A program made the translations under genes and the position numbers. Shown in pieces: positions 1 through 5,213 of a stretch of DNA of 5,213 bases (position 1 is its first letter; each line of letters opens with the position of its first letter). Below the pieces are notes generated by a model, which made no database searches, had not been told where the DNA came from, and was given only the letters and a program-made list of their open reading frames with translations. The DNA comes from Rhizobium sp. Q54 (GTDB lineage Bacteria; Pseudomonadota; Alphaproteobacteria; Rhizobiales; Beijerinckiaceae). The stretch is from NCBI GenBank assembly GCA_945903655.1, contig CAMDOY010000282.1:1-5213 (forward strand). Direction: 5' to 3'.

Positions 1-1546
1 CCGGCCCCGCGATGAACACGCCATGATGGGAGTTCGTGGAGACCGCCGCGCCCTGGGGATAATAGAGCTCGTGGCCCTTGCGCATGGCCTCATAGCGCTG
101 GTTGTTGCAGACCACGATCAGGATCGGCAGATCATAGGCCTTGGAGGCGCCGAAGGCCTGGATGATCGGATTATAGAGGAACGATCCATCGCCCACGAAG
201 AGCGCCACCGGCTTGTCGCGGGCGGCGAGCTTGGCGCCCAGCGCCGCGCCGATGCCCTGCCCGAGCGCGCCGCCGGTCACCCGGAAGAAGCTCTGGGCGC
301 GGTCGAGCGGCAGATAGGGCCGCATCTGCGGCATATGGGTGATGGTTTCGTCCACATAGATCGTGTCGGCGGGGAGCATCTGCGCAGCGACCGCCGCCAA
401 AGCGATGCAATCGAGGCCCTCCGCCTTGAGCGAGGCCGCCTTCACCTGATCGAGCCGCGCCACATAGGCCTCATGCACTCCGGCCCAGCGCGTCTTGCGG
501 GCGGCCACTGCGGCGCCATCGCAATGGGCGGCGGCGGCGAGTTGCGATAGCGCGGTCGCCATGTCGCCTTCCAGATAGAGATCCGCATGCTGGTTCTGAT
601 AGGCGAGGTGGTGCTTGACCGGGTTCTCGCCAATAGAGACGATCTGGCCCTTGCAGGGGCGCTTGTGCGCGGGATACCAGGGCGCCTTGCCGCCCGCCAG
701 CAGCACCAGATCCGCATCGGCCAGATGTTCGAAGGTCTGGTAGCCCAGCCACAGAGGATGATGGCGCGGGAAATTCGTATAGGTGCTGGCGCGCCCGCAG
801 ATCACCGGGGCGCCGATGGCTTCGGCCAGCGCGACCAGCGCATCATAGGCGGCGGGATCGCGGCCGGACTGTTCGGTGACGATGACCGGATTTTTCGCCG
901 CGCGCACGAGGGCGGCCACCGCCTCGATGTCCTGCGGCAGGGCCTGCGTCTTGGGCGCGGGGGCGGCATGGCGCAGGTCCGCTGATTTCTCCCAGGGCTG
1001 CATCATCGCTTCCAGCGACATGTTCAGATAGACCGGCCCCTGCGGCGTGCGCTGGGCCATTTCGCCCGCCCGCACCACGGCCTGATGGATATTGGAGGCA
1101 TGGGTCACCTGCCCCGCCCATTTCACCAGAGGCTGGATCATGCGATGGGCGCCGCCGACGCTCACCCCGCCATACCATTGGGGCTCCATGGGCATTTCGG
1201 GGTCTTCGCCGAAGGTGGTGGATTCGCCGGACATGACGATCATTGGCAATTCCGCCTGGGTGGCGCTCAGCACCGCCATGGAGCCATGCATGAGGCCCAC
1301 GCCCGCGTGGATCATCACCGCCTGCGGGCGGCCCGTGATGGCCGTGTAGCCCATGGCCATGTCCACCGCGAGGGTCTCGTGCCAGCAATCGATGAAGGTG
1401 GGGCCAGCGGCGCCCTCGACCTTCTGCCGCGCCATGGCCTCCCAGACGGGGCTCCATTCGGAGCCGGGAGAGGAGAGGATGTAATCAACATTGAGGTTGC
1501 GCAGGGCCTCGACAATCGCCTCGCCGCCGTCGTGATAGTTCTTCAT
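1..1546 (-). CDS. Thiamine-diphosphate-dependent enzyme, benzoylformate decarboxylase/acetolactate synthase-like (3' end off window)
   Basis: A continuous minus-strand frame gives 515 residues from the ATG at 1546-1544 and runs off the left edge without a stop. The family is usually about 530-570 residues, so only a short C-terminal piece is missing. Three-domain layout: N-terminal PYR domain (about 1-180) with SPGSEW at 26-31 and HETLA at 56-60, where E57 is the expected cofactor-activating glutamate; central domain (about 200-340); C-terminal PP domain with the ThDP/Mg motif GDGS at 452-455, 26 residues, then NN at 481-482. S29, E57, H80 (in MIHAGVG) and the LVKWAG and PQGPVYL segments recall benzoylformate decarboxylase by remembered alignment. 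The likely reaction is decarboxylation or carboligation of a 2-oxo acid in the cytoplasm; the substrate is unknown. The start is supported by AAAGGGGGAG five nt upstream. It lies 99 nt downstream of the solute-binding-protein gene and has its own promoter-like sequence. Family confidence is high; the exact reaction is open. Confidence 0.92.
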   Translation of the reverse strand, partial: MKNYHDGGEAIVEALRNLNVDYILSSPGSEWSPVWEAMARQKVEGAAGPTFIDCWHETLAVDMAMGYTAITGRPQAVMIHAGVGLMHGSMAVLSATQAELPMIVMSGESTTFGEDPEMPMEPQWYGGVSVGGAHRMIQPLVKWAGQVTHASNIHQAVVRAGEMAQRTPQGPVYLNMSLEAMMQPWEKSADLRHAAPAPKTQALPQDIEAVAALVRAAKNPVIVTEQSGRDPAAYDALVALAEAIGAPVICGRASTYTNFPRHHPLWLGYQTFEHLADADLVLLAGGKAPWYPAHKRPCKGQIVSIGENPVKHHLAYQNQHADLYLEGDMATALSQLAAAAHCDGAAVAARKTRWAGVHEAYVARLDQVKAASLKAEGLDCIALAAVAAQMLPADTIYVDETITHMPQMRPYLPLDRAQSFFRVTGGALGQGIGAALGAKLAARDKPVALFVGDGSFLYNPIIQAFGASKAYDLPILIVVCNNQRYEAMRKGHELYYPQGAAVSTNSHHGVFIAGP

Positions 1547-1550
1547 CTGC

Positions 1551-1560
1551 GCTCCCCCTT
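1551..1560 (-). promoter_or_regulatory. Ribosome binding site of the ThDP enzyme
   Basis: The minus strand reads AAAGGGGGAG, then five bases, then the ATG at 1546. This purine-rich block fixes the start and agrees with where homology to the PYR domain begins. Confidence 0.6.
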
Positions 1561-1586
1561 TGCTTCGCCGTCAGGCGGCAGTGGGA

Positions 1587-1614
1587 ATTAGAGCGATTTG
1601 GGGCCGTATGGCAA
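1587..1614 (-). promoter_or_regulatory. Candidate sigma70-type promoter for the ThDP enzyme
   Basis: On the minus strand a -35 box TTGCCA (1614-1609, 5/6 to consensus) is followed by a 16-base spacer and a -10 box TCTAAT (1592-1587, 5/6). The -10 box ends 40 nt before the ATG at 1546, predicting a leader of about 33 nt that contains the Shine-Dalgarno block. It sits in the 99-nt gap after the solute-binding-protein gene, so the enzyme could be transcribed alone as well as by readthrough. This is a pattern match only; the transcription start is untested. Confidence 0.45.
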
Positions 1615-1622
1615 CCGTGCCT

Positions 1623-1636
1623 GCGGCGCGCGCCGC
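1623..1636. repeat. 14-bp perfect GC palindrome
   Basis: GCGGCGCGCGCCGC is its own reverse complement. It lies 9 nt past the stop of the solute-binding-protein gene and just upstream of the candidate promoter for the ThDP enzyme. As RNA it could form only a short hairpin and no U-tract follows on the minus strand, so it is not called a terminator. It could be an operator or chance in GC-rich DNA. Confidence 0.3.
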
Positions 1637-1645
1637 CAGCCCCCG

Positions 1646-2665
1646 CTATTTGAACAATTGCTTGAACACCGCGCCCCATTTCGGCAGACCATCCAGCAAT
1701 TGCTCGGGCGTCAGGTAAATCGCCTGGAAGCCCCCGGTTTCCGGCTTCAGTTTGGGGTCGCGGGCCGGAACTGCGGGATCGACGGGGATATAGTCGCTGT
1801 CGCGATAGAGCTGCTGGCCCTCGGGCGACACGAGGAATTCGGTGAAGAGCCGGGCGGCGTTGGGACGGGGCGCATCCCTGGTCACCGCGATCACCGACAG
1901 CACGGCCATGGCGGGCTCGAAGGGAATCCATTGCACCGGCGCGCCCTTGCCGCCGCTGATGACGGCATGGTGGTGGAAGGCCTGCAGGGTCAGGGGATAT
2001 TCCCCCGCCATGACCTGATCGACCACCTGCCGGGCGGCGAAATTCACCGGCGTGATGTTTTGCGCCGACAGCTTGCGCAGATAGTCCATGCCCTTCTGCT
2101 CGCCCATATGCATCAGCACGATGCCCACGAAGCCCGGCGCGCTGGAGCTGGAGGTAAGGGAGGACCAGGACATCTTGCCCTTCCATTTGGGATCCAGCAG
2201 ATCCTCATCACGGCGCGGCTCCGTGCCTGTCTTGACGAGATCCGTGTTGAAGATGGGCTGATGGACATAGAAATTCCCCGCCACCCATTCGCCATCCGCA
2301 TCGATGAACTGGGCGGGAAAGCGCCGCGCGTTTTCGGGAATGAATTTCGCGGTGAGTCCCTCGCGCTTCAGGGCGGGGACGCTCGAGGTGCCGTCGATGA
2401 CATCGGCCTGCAGGCGCCCGGCCTTCGCTTCGTTCATCACGCGGATCACCATTTCCCCGGTGTCCGAGCGCACATAGTTCACCTTCACACCGTATTTTTT
2501 CTCGAACAATTCGGCGGCGGGACGGGCGAATTGATTGATGATCTGCGTGGTGTACCAGGTGACCGCGCCCTCCTTTTTGGCGGCGGCGATCAAGGCCGCG
2601 TCGGCGGCCTGCGCTGCAGGGGAGGCCACAATAGCCAGAGCAGCGATGATGCGAAGCAGGGACAT
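1646..2665 (-). CDS. Periplasmic ABC-transporter solute-binding protein (iron/AfuA-like extracellular family 1)
   Basis: 339 residues, typical of the family. Residues 1-20 form a Sec signal peptide: a short basic start (R5), a hydrophobic core IIAALAIVA and an AQA|AD cleavage site near 20/21. The mature protein follows the FbpA/AfuA-type bilobal fold: AAAKKEGAVTWYT at 27-39, ELFEKKYGVKV at 52-62, a DPKWKGKMSW segment at 158-167, and FLVSPEGQQLYRDSDYIPV at 277-295. It should capture a ligand in the periplasm and deliver it to an ABC importer, but no importer permease or ATPase is in the window. Where iron binders carry a Tyr-Tyr pair this protein has AFHHHAV (229-235), so ferric iron is doubtful; a small carboxylate, polyamine or other solute is equally possible. 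The stop is TAG. It starts 12 nt after the lipocalin-like gene, so the two are almost certainly co-transcribed, and its own ribosome binding site overlaps that stop. Confidence 0.92.
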   Translation of the reverse strand: MSLLRIIAALAIVASPAAQAADAALIAAAKKEGAVTWYTTQIINQFARPAAELFEKKYGVKVNYVRSDTGEMVIRVMNEAKAGRLQADVIDGTSSVPALKREGLTAKFIPENARRFPAQFIDADGEWVAGNFYVHQPIFNTDLVKTGTEPRRDEDLLDPKWKGKMSWSSLTSSSSAPGFVGIVLMHMGEQKGMDYLRKLSAQNITPVNFAARQVVDQVMAGEYPLTLQAFHHHAVISGGKGAPVQWIPFEPAMAVLSVIAVTRDAPRPNAARLFTEFLVSPEGQQLYRDSDYIPVDPAVPARDPKLKPETGGFQAIYLTPEQLLDGLPKWGAVFKQLFK

Positions 2666-2672
2666 GAGCTTT

Positions 2673-2680
2673 CTCCCTCA
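2673..2680 (-). promoter_or_regulatory. Ribosome binding site of the solute-binding protein, overlapping the upstream stop
   Basis: The minus strand reads TGAGGGAG, then seven bases, then the ATG at 2665. The TGA is the stop codon of the lipocalin-like gene (2680-2678), so termination and re-initiation are adjacent, which favours translational coupling. Confidence 0.6.
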
Positions 2681-3085
2681 GACACGCTCCCAGAAAATAT
2701 GCATGGTGGAACCGTCCGCAGCGGGGTCGGTCACATAGATCAGGCGCCCGCCTTCGATGGAGGCGTGGCGGATGCGGGTGGCGCCGATCCAGGCGGGGAA
2801 AATCGCCGCCTCGATATGATGATAGACCGTGCCGTCCTTGACCTCGAAGGGGCCGGCATAGGCGACGCAGGCGGCGGCAACCTTGGCTTTTTCCTCCGCC
2901 GTCATGGTCGAGGGATCGGCGGTGGAGACGCCGACTTGATTGGCCGTAACCACCACCATGTAACCATCGTGCGAATACTGGATGAAGCCGGGGGTGGGCG
3001 GGAGCGTAACGCGCACCGATCCATCAGCGTTGAGCGTCTGTTGCCCGGCGTTGCGCCATGTCCCGACGATGTCCTGCGAATTCAT
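2678..3085 (-). CDS. Lipocalin-like domain protein (Lipocalin_5 type)
   Basis: 135 residues, the normal size for this small family. The N-terminal GTWR (8-11) is the lipocalin-style Gly-x-Trp motif. It is followed by PGFIQYSHDGYM at 32-43, an AYAGPFEVKDG strand pair at 75-85, VYHHIEAA at 87-94, and GATRIRHASIEGGRLIYV at 101-118, which matches the remembered pattern of bacterial lipocalin-like proteins. It has no signal peptide or membrane segment and should be a cytoplasmic beta-barrel binding a small hydrophobic or aromatic ligand; no enzymatic role is established for the family. The start is supported by GGGAGG upstream of the ATG at 3085. It is the first gene of a tight pair with the solute-binding protein (12-nt gap) and lies 74 nt after the ABC permease stop, so its link to the exporter is less certain than its link to the uptake module. 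Confidence 0.85.
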   Translation of the reverse strand: MNSQDIVGTWRNAGQQTLNADGSVRVTLPPTPGFIQYSHDGYMVVVTANQVGVSTADPSTMTAEEKAKVAAACVAYAGPFEVKDGTVYHHIEAAIFPAWIGATRIRHASIEGGRLIYVTDPAADGSTMHIFWERV

Positions 3086-3089
3086 GTGA

Positions 3090-3096
3090 CCCTCCC
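3090..3096 (-). promoter_or_regulatory. Ribosome binding site of the lipocalin-like protein
   Basis: The minus strand reads GGGAGGG, then a short spacer TCAC, then the ATG at 3085. It supports the chosen start. Confidence 0.55.
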
Positions 3097-3159
3097 ATTT
3101 CGCGCCAGCCTAGCCGGAGGAGAGGCGCGTGACCAGAGGGGGCGGGCGGGGCGCTCGCC

Positions 3160-4305
3160 CTAATCCAGCGTCTGCCGAAACCGCCGCACGGCGATGGTCA
3201 TGGCGATCAGCATGAGCCCGGCGAGCCAGAGACCGTCGCGCTGCAAGTCCGACAGATCCGCCCCCTTCAGCATGATGCCGCGGACGATGCGGATATAGTG
3301 GGTCAGCGGCAGGCATTCGCCCACCCATTGCGCCCAGACCGGCATGCCCGCGAAGGGGAACATGAAGCCGGACAGCAGGATGTTCGGCAAAAAGAACATC
3401 ATGGCCATCTGCACCGCCTGCAACTGGTTCTGCGCCAGCGTCGAGAAGGTGTAGCCGATGGACAGATTGGCGGCGATGAAGAGGGTCGAGAGCGCCGCCA
3501 GCAAGGCTAGATTGCCCAGCAGCGGCACGCCGAAGGCGAAGGTCCCCGCCGTGACGATGAGCGAAGCCTGCAGGAAGCCCACGGCCACATAGGGCGCGAT
3601 CTTGCCCAGCATGATCTCCAGCGGGCGGATCGGCATGGCCAGCAGGCTCTCCATGGTCCCGCGCTCCACCTCGCGGGTCACCGAGAGCGCGGTGAAGATC
3701 AGCATGGTCATGGTGAGGATCGTGCCCAGCAGGCCCGGCACGATGTTGAGCTGGGAGGCGCCTGCGGGATTGTAGCGCCGGTGCTGGCGTATCTCGAAAG
3801 CCGCTGGCGCCGGGGCGACCAGATTAGTGACGCGGTCGCGGCTGAGCGCGCTGCGCACCACACCCTCCAGCGCGCCAAGGGCCGAGCCCGCCGCCACCGG
3901 ATCGGTCGCGTCGGCGGCGACCAGCATGGCGGGCGTCTCGCCCCTTCTCAGCGCCCGCTCGAAGCCTGCGGGGATCTCGATGGCGAAGAGCACGGAGCCC
4001 GAACGCAAAAGCGAATCCAGCTCCGCCTCGCTTCCCGCCACCTGGCGAATGTCGAAGAAGGCGGTGTTGCGCAGCGCCGCCAGAATGGAGCGGCCCACAT
4101 CCGTATTCTCCTGCAGCAACACCGCCGTGGGCAGATGGCGCGGCGTCGTGTTGATGGCGTAGCCGAAGAGGAAGAGCTGCATCAGCGGCACGCTGATCAT
4201 GGTGGCGAGGGTGATGCGGTCGCGGCGCAGCTGGATGAACTCCTTCATCAGCATGGCGAGAAAGCGCGAGAAGGAGCCGCGCGCGCGGGCGATGATCAGG
4301 CTCAT
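3160..4305 (-). CDS. ABC-2 type exporter permease (YhhJ/YbhS/YbhR-like)
   Basis: 381 residues, full length for the family. A cytoplasmic N-terminal helix with KEFIQLRRDR (21-30) leads into the first membrane span (about 32-52). A long extracytoplasmic domain follows (about 53-185, with RYNP at 177-180), then five more spans at about 186-208, 232-258, 262-285, 293-318 and 355-373. The cytoplasmic REVERGTMESLLAMP (211-225) is the conserved coupling segment of ABC-2 permeases that contacts the ATPase. The protein should sit in the inner membrane and form the channel of a drug or lipid-type exporter, usually with a second permease or a HlyD-type adaptor. Its ATG overlaps the upstream ATPase stop as ATGA (4302-4305), so the two genes are translationally coupled. 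The reading frame is intact, with a TAG stop, although the partner ATPase looks broken. The substrate cannot be read from sequence. Confidence 0.93.
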   Translation of the reverse strand: MSLIIARARGSFSRFLAMLMKEFIQLRRDRITLATMISVPLMQLFLFGYAINTTPRHLPTAVLLQENTDVGRSILAALRNTAFFDIRQVAGSEAELDSLLRSGSVLFAIEIPAGFERALRRGETPAMLVAADATDPVAAGSALGALEGVVRSALSRDRVTNLVAPAPAAFEIRQHRRYNPAGASQLNIVPGLLGTILTMTMLIFTALSVTREVERGTMESLLAMPIRPLEIMLGKIAPYVAVGFLQASLIVTAGTFAFGVPLLGNLALLAALSTLFIAANLSIGYTFSTLAQNQLQAVQMAMMFFLPNILLSGFMFPFAGMPVWAQWVGECLPLTHYIRIVRGIMLKGADLSDLQRDGLWLAGLMLIAMTIAVRRFRQTLD

Positions 4306-5165
4306 GGGAAATTGTCCTGCGCACGGTTCATGAGGTCGATGAAGACATCTTCCAGCGAGGGCTCATCCGCCCGCCAGACATAGCGCGGGTCGCTGCGCCA
4401 GGGCGCGATGGCGGCCTCCAGCGCCGCGTGATCGCGCCCGCCCACATGCAGGCTGGCGCCAAAGGGGGCCACCATCTCGACGCCCGGCAGTTTCAGCAGT
4501 TCCGCCGCGAGGGCGTGCAGGTCCTGGCCCTCCACGCGCCATGTCTGCAAGCCGGCGGCGCGCACCACCGCCTCCACCGGGCCATGGGCGAGCAAGGCGC
4601 CATAGGCGATATAGGCGATCTCGTGGCAGCGCTCGGCCTCGTCCATGTAATGGGTGGAGACCAACACGGTGAGGCCCTCCGCCGCCAGCGCGTGGATCTG
4701 GTTCCAGAAGTCGCGCCGCGCCTTGGGATCGACCCCCGCTGTGGGCTCGTCCAGCAATAAAAGATCGGGCTGGGGCAGGATGCAGGCGCCCAGCGCCAGA
4801 CGCTGCTTCCAGCCGCCCGAAAGCTCGCCCGCCAGCTGATCCTCGCGGCCTGCAAGGCCAAGGCGCGCGATGGCCTCGCTGGCGGATTTGCGCCCATCGG
4901 GCACGCCATAGACGCGGCCGACGAATTCGAGATTCTCGCGGATGGAGAGGTCCTGATAGAGCGAGAAGCGCTGGGTCATGTAGCCCACCCGCCGCTTGAT
5001 GAGATGGCTCTGGGTGAGGATGTCGTAGCCCAGACAAGTCCCGCTGCCGCTGTCGGGGGTCAGCAGGGTCGTGTCCCCCCACGTGGTGTAGCAGGATGTT
5101 AGCCAGACGCCCGCGAAGCGCGCTCCCCATAGCGCCGTAGCGAGCGTGCAGCTGGCGGTGGTCAT
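4302..5165 (-). pseudogene. ABC exporter ATP-binding protein, 5' end replaced (Walker A missing)
   Basis: The open frame from the ATG at 5165 gives 287 residues, but only residues from about 34 (LLTPDSG, near 5066) match an ABC ATPase. Present: Q-loop GYMTQRFSLYQDLSI (61-75, Q65), signature LSGGWKQR (115-122), Walker B LLLLDEP (135-141), D-loop AGVDP (143-147), H-loop STH (H172), and a C-terminal extension ending SLEDVFIDLMNR as in drug-export ATPases. Absent: the first beta-strands, the A-loop and the Walker A P-loop (GxxGxGKS/T), which should directly precede LLTPDSG. Residues 1-33 are unrelated sequence and no good ribosome binding site precedes the nominal ATG. Without Walker A the product should not bind ATP normally, so it is called a broken gene; a chimeric assembly would look the same. 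It overlaps the permease gene by 4 nt (ATGA), marking it as that permease's partner. The intact parent probably had about 300 or more residues and belonged to a YbhF-like exporter. Confidence 0.75.
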
Positions 5166-5213
5166 CGACGGTTCGCTCGGTCAAGCTGGGTTGTGAACAC
5201 AAACACAACCAAG
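5070..5213. other. Foreign segment abutting the truncated ATPase gene (possible mobile-element end)
   Basis: Homology to the ATPase stops between about 5067 and 5078, and the sequence from there to the window edge matches neither an ABC ATPase N-terminus nor any family I recognise in any of the six frames. The plus strand at the junction reads TGTCCCCCCACGTGG, which could be the tip of an insertion sequence. The last 33 bases (5181-5213) are about 45% GC, well below the genes to the left. No transposase motif, second end or target duplication can be seen because the segment is cut by the window. It could equally be a recombination or assembly junction. Confidence 0.4.
5189..5210. repeat. 7-bp inverted repeat with 8-nt loop
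   Basis: The plus strand reads GGTTGTG (5189-5195), eight A-rich bases, then CACAACC (5204-5210), an exact inverted repeat. It lies in the AT-richer tract of the foreign segment. It could be a protein-binding site, a hairpin near a mobile-element gene, or part of a longer repeat beyond the edge. Confidence 0.4.

Noticed and set aside
843..1457. A 204-codon minus-strand frame inside the ThDP-enzyme gene
   Set aside because: It is out of frame with the ThDP enzyme, whose motifs run unbroken from 1546 to the left edge; the composition is the typical low-complexity shadow type.
1566..1579. Small hairpin GCCG-N5-CGGC in the leader of the ThDP-enzyme gene as a riboswitch or attenuator
   Set aside because: The stem is only four pairs, and I see nothing of the conserved TPP-riboswitch sequence in the 99-nt gap.
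3101..3129. CGCGCC ... GGCGCG inverted repeat between the permease and lipocalin-like genes
   Set aside because: A 6-bp GC-only repeat with a 17-nt loop and no T-tract is expected by chance in DNA of this composition. I also saw no convincing promoter boxes in this 74-nt gap.
3149..3160. GGGCG-CT-CGCCC hairpin at the permease stop as a terminator
   Set aside because: The stem is short, the loop is too tight, and the minus strand continues with C-rich sequence rather than a T-tract, so a rho-independent terminator is not supported.
1598..3163. A 521-codon plus-strand open frame antisense to the solute-binding protein and lipocalin-like genes
   Set aside because: It covers two well-supported minus-strand genes and the gap between them, its translation is rich in Gly, Arg, His and Asp with no domain I recognise, and such antisense frames are common in GC-rich DNA.
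4363..5208. A 281-codon minus-strand frame overlapping the ATPase
   Set aside because: Only the frame ending at 4302 carries the Q-loop, signature, Walker B and H-loop; this alternative has none. Its first part may still reflect the original reading frame of the foreign segment, but I recognise no family in it.
5079..5213. An outward-reading promoter in the foreign segment driving the permease
   Set aside because: A TTGACC-like -35 can be found on the minus strand, but no acceptable -10 box lies 15-19 bases downstream.

Overview
The window is high-GC bacterial DNA whose genes all read leftward (minus strand). Codon use (many GGC, GCG and ATC codons, but also TAT, CAT and GAT), the gene families and the tight gene packing suggest an alphaproteobacterium, perhaps of the Hyphomicrobiales or a related order. 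This is an inference from style, as no marker gene is present.

In transcription order, right to left: (a) about 5070-5213 is sequence that does not belong to the ABC ATPase gene it abuts. It ends in an AT-richer tract with an inverted repeat and looks like the edge of a mobile element or of a rearrangement. (b) 4302 to about 5070 is the 3' portion of an ABC exporter ATPase. It keeps the Q-loop, signature, Walker B and H-loop but has lost the Walker A end. (c) 3160-4305 is an intact ABC-2 type permease that overlaps the ATPase by ATGA. (d) 2678-3085 is a small cytoplasmic lipocalin-like protein. (e) 1646-2665 is a periplasmic ABC solute-binding protein whose start lies 12 nt after the lipocalin stop. 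(f) 1-1546 is a thiamine-diphosphate enzyme resembling benzoylformate decarboxylase and acetolactate synthase, cut by the left edge of the window. A good sigma70-like promoter lies in the 99-nt gap before it.

There are two functional units. The ATPase and permease are half of an ABC-2 exporter of the YbhF/YbhS/YbhR or YhhJ kind, now apparently broken at its 5' end. The lipocalin-like protein, binding protein and ThDP enzyme look like a small uptake and catabolism module, possibly for a 2-oxo acid or a related carboxylate. The substrate is not shown by the sequence, and no uptake permease or ATPase for the binding protein is in the window.

I found no RNA gene, CRISPR array, complete insertion sequence or convincing rho-independent terminator. 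No new multi-gene system is evident. The points most worth a second look are the broken ATPase and its foreign flank, the His-rich site in the binding protein, and the substrate of the ThDP enzyme.
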